From contig NZ_BAAAFQ010000007.1 in NCBI RefSeq assembly GCF_039523615.1, positions 248,001-312,000 on the forward strand: 64,000 nt of DNA, given 5' to 3'. A program made the position numbers and the translations under genes. The first letter of the stretch is position 1; every line of letters starts with the position of its first letter. This document shows, piece by piece, positions 43,465-51,253 of the stretch. The notes beneath the pieces were generated by a model that worked only from the letters and a program-made list of their open reading frames with translations, ran no database searches and was not told the origin of the DNA. The stretch comes from Psychrosphaera haliotis (GTDB lineage Bacteria; Pseudomonadota; Gammaproteobacteria; Enterobacterales; Alteromonadaceae).

Positions 43465-44289
43465 TTAACCGTAACGGCCTGTAATGTAATCTTCAGTCTT
43501 TTTCATTTTAGGTGTTGTGAATAAAGCATTAGTATCTGAATGCTCAATTAGCTGACCCATGTACATGAATGCTGTTTGATCAGAAACACGCGCTGCTTGT
43601 TGCATGTTGTGCGTAACGATAACAACGGTGTACTTGTCTTTAAGCTCAGTGATCAACTCTTCAATAGTTAATGTCGAGATTGGATCAAGTGCCGAAGTTG
43701 GTTCATCAAGTAATAGTACCTCTGGCTCAATAGCAATGGCTCTTGCAATAACAAGTCTTTGTTGCTGACCACCAGATAAACCTAAAGCACTGTCGTGTAA
43801 TCTATCTTTTACTTCATTCCATAACGCTGCATTAGTCAGAGATTTTTCAACCACTTCATCAAGCTCGCGTCTGTCGTTTATACCTTGCAAGCGAAGTCCA
43901 TAAACCACGTTTTCGTATATACTTTTTGGGAATGGGTTAGGGCGCTGGAATACCATGCCTACTTTACGACGAAGTGACGCAACATCAACCGAGCGGTCAT
44001 AAATGTTTTGGTCGTGAAGTAAAATTTCACCTTTGATTTTACAAGTATCAACAAGGTCATTCATACGGTTCATACAGCGTAACAGAGTAGATTTACCGCA
44101 ACCTGATGGTCCGATAAAGGCCGTTACTTGGCCTTTTGGAATAACCATGCTGATGTTTTCTAGGGCTTGTTTTTCGCCATAAAAAAGATTCAAATTTTTA
44201 ATTTCTAGAGCAATTTGCTCTTTCGTTAAATTATCGATGTCTATATTAGATGAAGACTTGTTACTCATGTCTGGTGCTACCGAAATCAT
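43465..44289 (-). CDS. pstB: Phosphate ABC transporter ATP-binding protein PstB
   Basis: 274 residues. Walker A GPSGCGKSTLLRCMNRMND is near 60, the Q-loop region is VGMVFQRPNPFPKSIYENV (a PstB hallmark), the signature is LSGGQQQRLVIARA, and Walker B is VLLLDEPTSALDP. It powers high-affinity phosphate import with PstA and PstC. ATG 44289 has GAGG seven bases upstream. The ~30-residue N-terminal extension is longer than in E. coli. It lies between pstA and phoU. Confidence 0.97.
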   Translation of the reverse strand: MISVAPDMSNKSSSNIDIDNLTKEQIALEIKNLNLFYGEKQALENISMVIPKGQVTAFIGPSGCGKSTLLRCMNRMNDLVDTCKIKGEILLHDQNIYDRSVDVASLRRKVGMVFQRPNPFPKSIYENVVYGLRLQGINDRRELDEVVEKSLTNAALWNEVKDRLHDSALGLSGGQQQRLVIARAIAIEPEVLLLDEPTSALDPISTLTIEELITELKDKYTVVIVTHNMQQAARVSDQTAFMYMGQLIEHSDTNALFTTPKMKKTEDYITGRYG

Positions 44290-44378
44290 CTTAAAACCTC
44301 ATATCTAAATTTAGTGTAAAAAGCTGAGCTTTGTCAGCTTTGTTAAAATTGTTAGTCATTGAATTAACAGTGCTTAAA

Positions 44379-46028
44379 TTAGTGTTCAAGTGACTTATAT
44401 TTTTCGCGCAAGTGGTTACGAATACCAATTGCTGTAATGTTCAACGTTATGATAACGGTAACAAGTAAGAATGATGTTGCATAAACCAATGGTCTTGCAG
44501 CTTCAACGTTCGGGCTTTGGAAACCAACATCGTAAATATGGAAGCCTAAGTGCATAAACTTGCGGTCTAAGTGAACATACGGGAAGTTGCCATCAATTGG
44601 CAACGTAGGCGCCATTTTAACAACACCTACTAACATAAGCGGTGCAACCTCACCAGCAGCACGTGCTACAGCTAAAATAAGACCCGTCATGATGGCTGGT
44701 GACGCCATTGGTATAATGATGCGCCAAATAGTTTCAGCCTTAGTAGCTCCAAGTGCTAACGAGCCTTGTCTTAATGAACCAGGAATTCGTGATAAACCTT
44801 CTTCAGTCGAAACGATAACGACTGGTAGCGTTAGTATAGCCAATGTTAATGCTGACCATATAACACCAGGCGTACCAAAAGTTGGCCCTGGAAGTGCTTC
44901 AGGATAGAAAAGCTGATCCAGTGAACCACCAAGCATATAAACAAAGAAGCCCAAGCCAAATACACCGTAAACAATAGAAGGTACACCAGCTAAGTTAATT
45001 ACCGAGATACGTATTATCTTTGTAACGGCATTGTTACCGGCATACTCGTGAAGGTAAATAGCCGCCACAACGCCAAAAGGAGTTACGATTACAGCCATTA
45101 ATAGCACCATAAATACAGTACCAAATATAGCTGGGAATACACCACCTTCTGTATTTGCTTCACGAGGATCGTCAGAAACGAACTTACCTAGTTGTTTGCC
45201 GTACTGAATCACTTTTTCAAAAAAGTTCATGTCGTTTGGAAACGAAACGTCTAAAACGTAAAAAATAGGTAAGGTTACTAATTCGCCACGCATGTCTTTT
45301 ACAATAACTGAATCACGTCTTGCTTCATCTCTGAAGGCGAATAGCTCTTTCTCGTATACTTTGTACTCGTCTCTAAGCGCTTGGCGTTGGTTTTCTAAAT
45401 CATGTAACGCTGCGTCAGTTAGTTCATCTTCGAGTTCAAGCTTACGTTCTTTTAATCTTAACTTTTCTAATTGATAGTTAATCGCACCAATTTCGTCATT
45501 CTGCAAATCAAGAGCTTGATCATTTAAATCAACGGCTCTATCTATTGCCGCAAATAACGCGTCTTCTTTATTCTCACGAATGTTTTTGCCATCAACAATC
45601 ACTGAATCTACAAAACCGTAAAAGTTACCATTTTTGCTACGCTCAAATACGGCGATGCCAGAAGGTCTAGTTTCTTTAACAATTTCAGGGCCCAATATCC
45701 ATTGGAAATCCAGCTCAACGTACTCACGGTTACCCGTTTTAATTAAGTAACGCTCTACAAACTCGCCTTGTTCTTTATTAAATTCGATGCCAGAGGTAAT
45801 TAAACGTTGTGTAGGAACCTGTTCAGATTCATAAACTTCACCAATAATAACGCTGGTTTCACCGCTTGAGTTTGCAATTTCAAACTGGTGAATATCTGAA
45901 GGCCAGAAAAATGACAGGCCTCTAGATGCAATGAGTAACAATAACCCAATTACTGATAATAAACTGATACTTACCGCGCCGGCTGTCATCCAAACCCACG
46001 GAGCACCCGACTTAAACCATAACTTCAT
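44379..46028 (-). CDS. pstA: Phosphate ABC transporter permease PstA (extended form)
   Basis: 549 residues, nearly twice E. coli PstA (296). TM1 is at about 15-35, then comes an inserted periplasmic domain of about 220 residues with a charged coiled-coil stretch (LEKLRLKERKLELEDELTD, EDELTDAALHDLENQRQALRD). The usual permease core with five TM helices lies at about 295-540, with the EAA-type loop (LRQGSLALGATKAETIWRIIIPMASP). The long form with a DUF3333-type N-terminal region is known in marine gammaproteobacteria. It pairs with PstC. Confidence 0.94.
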   Translation of the reverse strand: MKLWFKSGAPWVWMTAGAVSISLLSVIGLLLLIASRGLSFFWPSDIHQFEIANSSGETSVIIGEVYESEQVPTQRLITSGIEFNKEQGEFVERYLIKTGNREYVELDFQWILGPEIVKETRPSGIAVFERSKNGNFYGFVDSVIVDGKNIRENKEDALFAAIDRAVDLNDQALDLQNDEIGAINYQLEKLRLKERKLELEDELTDAALHDLENQRQALRDEYKVYEKELFAFRDEARRDSVIVKDMRGELVTLPIFYVLDVSFPNDMNFFEKVIQYGKQLGKFVSDDPREANTEGGVFPAIFGTVFMVLLMAVIVTPFGVVAAIYLHEYAGNNAVTKIIRISVINLAGVPSIVYGVFGLGFFVYMLGGSLDQLFYPEALPGPTFGTPGVIWSALTLAILTLPVVIVSTEEGLSRIPGSLRQGSLALGATKAETIWRIIIPMASPAIMTGLILAVARAAGEVAPLMLVGVVKMAPTLPIDGNFPYVHLDRKFMHLGFHIYDVGFQSPNVEAARPLVYATSFLLVTVIITLNITAIGIRNHLREKYKSLEH

Positions 46029-46054
46029 ATTAAATCTCCAAAAATAGGTGCTAA

Positions 46055-48304
46055 TTAAAGTGAACTGTACTTTTCACGAAGTCGCTGACGCACAAACTCC
46101 GCAATCGTATTAAAGACAAAGGTGAATATAAACAGTACAAAGGCCGCTAAGAATAGGATTCGATAGTGTGAACTACCTACTTCAGACTCCGGCATTTCCA
46201 CCGCGATATTCGCAGACAACGTACGCATGCCTTGGAAAATACTCCAATCCATAATTGGTGTATTACCCGTAGCCATAAGAACAATCATTGTTTCACCTAC
46301 AGCTCGGCCTAATCCCATCATTACTGCTGAGAAAATACCTGGACTTGCTGTTAATAAAACAACTTTTATAAGTGTTTGCCACTGCGTAGCACCTAGTGCT
46401 AGTGAGCCGCTAGATAATGTTTTAGGAACACTGAATACCGCATCCTCTGCAATTGAGAATATAGTAGGTATAACTGCAAAACCCATGGCGATACCAACAA
46501 TTAAAGAGTTTCTCTGGTCAAAGGTGATACCTAATTCGTTGGTAATGTATAGACGTGTATTACCGTCGAACAACCACTCTTCTACTAATGGGCTCATTTC
46601 AAATGAGAAATAACCAACAAAAGCAACAATTGGGATTAACAGAATTGAGTCCCAGCCAACAGGCATGCGGTTTCTAATTTTTTGCGGAATGTTATGCCAA
46701 GCAAATGCAGTTAAGAAAATAGCAACTGGCAATAACAGTATTAATAGAATTACACCTGGTAGTTTTTCTTCAATCAGTGGAGCTAACCAAAGACCAGCTA
46801 GGAAACCTAGGATAACCGTAGGTAACGCTTCCATGATCTCTACCGTTGGCTTTACAATTTTACGTACACTTGGGGCCATAAAGTAGGCTGTGTAGATAGC
46901 TGCCGCTAAACCAATTGGAACAGCAAATAACATGGCGTACATAGCCGCTTTTAATGTACCAAAAGAGATTGGTACTAAGCTGAACTTAGATTCAAAATCA
47001 TCACTTGCTGAAGACGACTGCCAAACATAATCAGGCTCAGCATAACCTTCGTACCAAACTTCTTGCCATAAGCCAGACCAAGTTACTTCAGGGTGCTCAT
47101 TTTCTACATTAAGTACGTCAAGTTGATTTGCTGACAAAACAACAAATGCGTTAGAACGTGGAGAGAAAGAAATGTCAGTGATGTTATTTGTTGGTAACTT
47201 CCCTTGCCATAAGTCCGCTTCAGAAGTGGTGTGAAAAAAGTTAACTTCGCCTGATGAGGTAGTTGCGATAAAGGTTCTACGATAAAACTCTGGATAGATT
47301 TCAGCTACGGCTTTATCACTGCCTTCAACGTTCATAGTAAAATCTCTTACTTGAACAAAGTCACGTCCAGACTTGCCGTTAACTTCAAACCACTGAGTAA
47401 TTTTACCGTCTGTGTAACCTAGCATTAAAGAGTTAGCACTAGCTAAAAGTTTAGCAGTAGTAATTTGTTGGTTAGGGCGACTAATGTTTTTTGTATACAG
47501 TAATTCAACTTCGCTGCCTACGCGGCTATTAGCGACATAAATTTCATTTTTAGTCAGAATGAAAATACGAGAAGCATCTGGAGAAATGAGTAGTCGCTCT
47601 ACTTTTCCATCTACAAAATCAAGTTCAGATTGTTCAACAATCCACTCAATTTCTTCAGTGAACATGTTTTCTTCACCTTCAAGGCGAGCGTATCTTACAG
47701 CGCCATTTTGAAGTTGGTAAAGAATGCCAAGTACGCCTTCTTCTTCAGCAAATACAAATTTTTCAACTGTGTAACCTTCTTCATCAAACAACTCAGGTAG
47801 TGGCTCTTCACCAAAGGGTAATTGAACACGTGGTGTCAAAGAACGAGTGTTATTCTTGAAATCGATTTTGAAAAAAGGTTTGATGATCGTTAAGCGGGCA
47901 TCGTCATTCATAAAGCCGAACAAGCCTTTATGCGGAGCGCTTTGTGAGTAGGCTGTTATTTCGCCAGGGACTTCAGTTGCTATTGAAGCAATCTGTTGGC
48001 CAGACATTCCATCTTCTGCGTTAAAAAAGTCTACAGTTGCATTTGGCGTTATGGCGTATGAAATTTCAGTTTGTTCTTCAATTCCCGTTGCAAAATAGGC
48101 TTTATCTAACGTAGATGTCGCCTCTCTTGAATCTACGTGAGCAGAGTCAAAAACTGGTTTAACTACATATAATAGATAGAAAAAAATCAATAATAATGCG
48201 CATAGTACTAAGATGCCACCGGTCATTACACCGTATTTAGCGAACTTATCTTTGAACTTTCGAGTTGACTCAGTCTTCAACGCAATGTTTGTCTGTCCAG
48301 ACAT
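46055..48304 (-). CDS. pstC: Phosphate ABC transporter permease PstC (extended form)
   Basis: 749 residues, against about 320 in E. coli. After TM1 (about 24-46) there is a periplasmic insert of about 400 residues, rich in beta strands, that looks propeller-like (SPDASRIFILTKNEIYVANSRVG, SPRSNAFVVLSANQLDVLNVEN). The permease core follows at about 460-745, with the loop LSSGSLALGATQWQTLIKVVL. ATG 48304 is chosen, with GGTAGG about nine bases upstream and MSGQTNIALKTES as N-terminus; an in-frame ATG at 48427 would place the Pho box inside the gene. No pstS lies in the operon. Confidence 0.93.
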   Translation of the reverse strand: MSGQTNIALKTESTRKFKDKFAKYGVMTGGILVLCALLLIFFYLLYVVKPVFDSAHVDSREATSTLDKAYFATGIEEQTEISYAITPNATVDFFNAEDGMSGQQIASIATEVPGEITAYSQSAPHKGLFGFMNDDARLTIIKPFFKIDFKNNTRSLTPRVQLPFGEEPLPELFDEEGYTVEKFVFAEEEGVLGILYQLQNGAVRYARLEGEENMFTEEIEWIVEQSELDFVDGKVERLLISPDASRIFILTKNEIYVANSRVGSEVELLYTKNISRPNQQITTAKLLASANSLMLGYTDGKITQWFEVNGKSGRDFVQVRDFTMNVEGSDKAVAEIYPEFYRRTFIATTSSGEVNFFHTTSEADLWQGKLPTNNITDISFSPRSNAFVVLSANQLDVLNVENEHPEVTWSGLWQEVWYEGYAEPDYVWQSSSASDDFESKFSLVPISFGTLKAAMYAMLFAVPIGLAAAIYTAYFMAPSVRKIVKPTVEIMEALPTVILGFLAGLWLAPLIEEKLPGVILLILLLPVAIFLTAFAWHNIPQKIRNRMPVGWDSILLIPIVAFVGYFSFEMSPLVEEWLFDGNTRLYITNELGITFDQRNSLIVGIAMGFAVIPTIFSIAEDAVFSVPKTLSSGSLALGATQWQTLIKVVLLTASPGIFSAVMMGLGRAVGETMIVLMATGNTPIMDWSIFQGMRTLSANIAVEMPESEVGSSHYRILFLAAFVLFIFTFVFNTIAEFVRQRLREKYSSL

Positions 48305-48337
48305 ATATAAATACCTACCCTTTATCAGATGCCGCGA

Positions 48338-48371
48338 ATTATATTTCATTAATGTTACAGTAATGTGACAT
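48338..48371 (-). promoter_or_regulatory. Pho box and promoter of the pst operon
   Basis: Read on the minus strand: ATGTCACATTA (48371-48361) and CTGTAACATTA (48360-48350) are tandem 11-bp PhoB-type repeats. A weaker third unit, ATGAAATATAA (48349-48339), contains the -10 TATAAT (48343-48338), six bases after the second repeat. PstC starts 34 bp downstream of the -10. Confidence 0.88.
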
Positions 48372-48529
48372 TGGACTTTCAGTCTACGTTGAAAAGCAGA
48401 GAAAGTCGGTACTAGGATAGACGGCACTTTTGGAAGTTGTTAGGGACATTTAGCCTAAAAAAGGGACTGGATTATTTAACATTTATTGTTAATACTTGAG
48501 TTAATAAACATCAACTGGAGTGCATCTAA

Positions 48530-49042
48530 ATGCAACACCTTGTATTAACGGTTATTGGCGCCGATCAGACAGGCTTAGTTAAGTCACTGTCTGAAATTCT
48601 TAATAAGAATGAAGCTAATTGGTTAGCGAGTAACTTATCTCATTTACGTGGGTACTTTGCAGGTGTTATTGAGGTAGCAGTACCTGAGAGCAATTTAGTA
48701 AGCTTAACAAATGAACTGTCTAATATAGATGGTTTAACCGTCACAACTTACCTCAGTAATCATGTTGAAGCGCACCAAGAGCAAGAGTTAGAGTTTGTTA
48801 TTACAGGTAATGACCGCCGTGGAATTGTGCAAGACTTAGCGTCTGTTATTAGCCATAAAGGTGCCAATATTGTTAGTTTTGTATCTACTCATCAAACTGC
48901 GCCAAACTGGGGTGGTGAATTATTTCATGCTGTGGCTAGAGTCATCCTTCCTGCAGGATTAAGCGCTGATGTAATCGTAGAAGCGTTAGAGCAGCTAGCG
49001 TCGGATATCATTGTTGATGTTGAGTTAGACAAAGCGAGTTAA
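48530..49042 (+). CDS. gcvR: Glycine cleavage system transcriptional repressor GcvR
   Basis: 170 residues with two ACT domains, at about 1-80 (LVLTVIGADQTGLVKSLSEILNKNEANWLASNLSHLRGYFAG) and 88-165 (EFVITGNDRRGIVQDLASVISHKGANIVSF). This is the layout of GcvR, which binds glycine and controls GcvA at the gcv operon. The gene stands alone between the divergent pst operon and a strong bidirectional terminator; gcvTHP are not here. Confidence 0.85.
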   Translation: MQHLVLTVIGADQTGLVKSLSEILNKNEANWLASNLSHLRGYFAGVIEVAVPESNLVSLTNELSNIDGLTVTTYLSNHVEAHQEQELEFVITGNDRRGIVQDLASVISHKGANIVSFVSTHQTAPNWGGELFHAVARVILPAGLSADVIVEALEQLASDIIVDVELDKAS

Positions 49043-49102
49043 AGCTTAAAGATAGTTGTCACGTATCATTTGAGTTCTAATGTAAATTGTCTCAAATAAA
49101 AG

Positions 49103-49137
49103 AGCCAACGGCATATTATTCATGCCGTTGGCTTTTT
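49103..49137. terminator. Bidirectional terminator between gcvR and udk
   Basis: The 12-bp perfect stem AGCCAACGGCAT / ATGCCGTTGGCT with a 7-nt loop is followed by T5 on the plus strand and by CTTTT on the minus strand. It lies between the convergent stops of gcvR and the uridine kinase gene. Confidence 0.9.
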
Positions 49138-49147
49138 AGTTGTCACA

Positions 49148-49777
49148 TTAGTTTAATAAAAGCTGTTTTATTTGGGCTTTTAATACATCAATTGCAATTC
49201 TGTTTTTGCCGCCATTCGTAACAATTAAGTCAGCAACCTGTTTTGAAGGTGCTATAAATGCTTGATACATAGGCCTTACAGTCGTCAGATATTGCTTTAT
49301 TACTGAATCGAAGCTTCTGCCACGCTGTTTAATATCGCGCTCTAGTCTTCTTACTAAACAAATTTCCGGCGGAGTATCCATAAACACCTTGATATCGAAC
49401 TCACTATATAGTTCTGGGTGTGTTAACAGCATAATACCTTCGATCAAAATGACTTGAGCCGGCTGTACCGGTGTCGTTTCTTTTAATCGAGTGTGGGTCT
49501 TATAACAGTATTGAGGCATTTCAACGGCTTTGCCTAATTTAAGATCACGAAGATGCTCGATTAGTAAGTCATGTTCAAATGCTTCAGGGTGATCATAGTT
49601 CGTCTTTTCTCGAACGGCCATTTCCAAATGATCTTGGTTACGGTAATACGCATCCTCAGATATAAAGGAAATTTGATCTGAACCCAATTCCTGCGCCAAC
49701 TCTTCAAATATAGTGGCTGTTAATAGTGTTTTACCAGACGCCGAAGCGCCTGTAATTGCTAATATAGTGGTTTTCAA
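49148..49777 (-). CDS. udk: Uridine kinase
   Basis: 209 residues (E. coli Udk 213), P-loop kinase. Walker A GASASGKT is at 10-17; SEDAYYRNQ, NYDHPEAFEHDLL, VILIEGIMLL and RRLERDIKQRGRSFDSVIKQY are typical of the family. It phosphorylates uridine and cytidine for salvage. It begins 18 bp after the alkaline phosphatase gene on the same strand, so the two are probably cotranscribed. That would couple nucleoside salvage to nucleotide dephosphorylation outside the inner membrane. Confidence 0.93.
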   Translation of the reverse strand: MKTTILAITGASASGKTLLTATIFEELAQELGSDQISFISEDAYYRNQDHLEMAVREKTNYDHPEAFEHDLLIEHLRDLKLGKAVEMPQYCYKTHTRLKETTPVQPAQVILIEGIMLLTHPELYSEFDIKVFMDTPPEICLVRRLERDIKQRGRSFDSVIKQYLTTVRPMYQAFIAPSKQVADLIVTNGGKNRIAIDVLKAQIKQLLLN

Positions 49778-49795
49778 AAGGAGTCTCTTCTCTTG

Positions 49796-51160
49796 CTACT
49801 GTGCCGAATTCAATTGTTTAAATAGTTTTTTAGCAATATCCGTATTGTCTTGTTGTCCATTGAATAGATGACTGTTTACACCAGACGCGAATACTTGTAC
49901 ATCACCAGCAGTATGACCGCCAGTTGTCCAACCGGTTAACGTAGTGTCATTAATAATAGCTTTAATTTCACGAGTCATCTTTTCTTTCTTTAACTTACTA
50001 CTTAGAGCCGACTTTAAAGTCTCGATTTGACTTGCTGACAGATCAAAATCCACATGTTTTTTCCATGTAGACTGGATAACTTTGTCAGTAACATCTTTCT
50101 CTAAGCTTAAAAATGCCGGGATTATAACAGCTAATGAAGAATTTATTTGCTTAACTTTATCTGTTTTCCAATCATAAGTGCCATTAGCACCAATACTTAA
50201 GCCACCGGTAGCATGGTCAGCGGTAATGATTAACAACGTTTCACCATTTGCTTCAGTAAATTGTTTTGCGTACTCAATAGCTTTTGCAAAGTCTTCTAGT
50301 TCACCCATTGCGCAGGCAACATCGTTACCATGAGCACACCAATCAATTTGGCTTCCTTCAATCATAACAAAAAAACCATTGTCTGAACTTTGAGTGGCTA
50401 ACAAATTCAAAGCAGTTTTTGTCATGGCCTCAACTCTATTTGGCAACGCATCATTGTCTACAGCAAATGGAAGGCCAACAGGCGCAAAAAGGCCTAGTGC
50501 TGGTAACGTATTTAATTCGTTCAATTTTGTTAAATCGTCAACGTAACTATAGCCTAAGGATTTGAATTCGTTAACGATATTTCGATCTTCACGAATAAAG
50601 TAGGAAGTACCACCACCAAGCATTAAATCTACTTTAGGTGCGTAATTCATTTTTTCGTCGATGTATGCATCCGCAATCTGATTGTAATTACGACGCGACT
50701 CATTATGAGCTATAAAACTAGCGGGTGTTGCATGATTAATTTGAGACGAAGAAACGATACCTGTCGTTTTACCAAGTTGTTTCGCTCTTTCAAGCAGTGT
50801 AAGAACAGGCTTTTTATTTACATCAACGCCAATTGCACCGTTATATGACTTAACGCCAGAGCTCAAAGCCGTTGCGGAAGCTGCTGAATCTGTAACGTAG
50901 GTATTGTCATCAGGATAAGTTGAAGAGGTACCTACAAGAAGTTCATCAAATACAGTGCGTTCTACTTCTTTTGTCGCTTTATCATCAGCGAAATAACGAT
51001 ATGAAGTTGTATGTGCGACACCCATGCCATCACCAATCATAAAAATGATATTTTTAGGTAGCGTATTAACGTCGTTTTTAACATTTGAATTGGCACACGC
51101 CGTGATTCCAAGTGTTATAGCGGCAATGGTGAACAGTTTATTAATAGCATTGTTCTTCAA
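49796..51160 (-). CDS. phoA: Alkaline phosphatase (PhoA family), predicted lipoprotein
   Basis: 454 residues. Active-site elements of the PF00245 family are all visible: IGDGMG (metal Asp), TDSAASATALSSG with the phosphorylated Ser, EGSQIDWCAHGND, TADHATGG and TGGHTAGDV. It releases phosphate from monoesters. The start is taken as TTG 51160, with GGAG nine bases upstream, giving MKNNAINKLFTIAAITLGITAC, a lipobox with Cys22. The enzyme would therefore be membrane-anchored in the periplasm or on the outer membrane. Earlier in-frame codons run into a terminator hairpin. udk follows 18 bp later. Confidence 0.92.
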   Translation of the reverse strand: MKNNAINKLFTIAAITLGITACANSNVKNDVNTLPKNIIFMIGDGMGVAHTTSYRYFADDKATKEVERTVFDELLVGTSSTYPDDNTYVTDSAASATALSSGVKSYNGAIGVDVNKKPVLTLLERAKQLGKTTGIVSSSQINHATPASFIAHNESRRNYNQIADAYIDEKMNYAPKVDLMLGGGTSYFIREDRNIVNEFKSLGYSYVDDLTKLNELNTLPALGLFAPVGLPFAVDNDALPNRVEAMTKTALNLLATQSSDNGFFVMIEGSQIDWCAHGNDVACAMGELEDFAKAIEYAKQFTEANGETLLIITADHATGGLSIGANGTYDWKTDKVKQINSSLAVIIPAFLSLEKDVTDKVIQSTWKKHVDFDLSASQIETLKSALSSKLKKEKMTREIKAIINDTTLTGWTTGGHTAGDVQVFASGVNSHLFNGQQDNTDIAKKLFKQLNSAQ

Positions 51161-51196
51161 AAGATTTCTCCATAAACATTTATGCATGAGTAAAAT

Positions 51197-51229
51197 ACAA
51201 AAATGCCCGCCTATAAAATAGGCAGGCAT
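51197..51229 (-). terminator. Terminator between the TonB receptor and phoA
   Basis: ATGCCTGCCTAT / ATAGGCGGGCAT (12-bp stem with one G-U pair, 3-nt loop) runs into T5 on the minus strand. It lies about 24 bp after the receptor stop and 37 bp before the phoA start, so phoA depends on readthrough or on a promoter inside the receptor gene. Confidence 0.85.
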
Positions 51230-51253
51230 CTTATTTTAGCAAGTAATTATAAA

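Noticed and set aside
46227..46613. Open frame of 128 codons antisense to pstC
   Set aside because: It is fully inside pstC with a low-complexity Pro/Thr/Ile composition typical of the complement of membrane helices.
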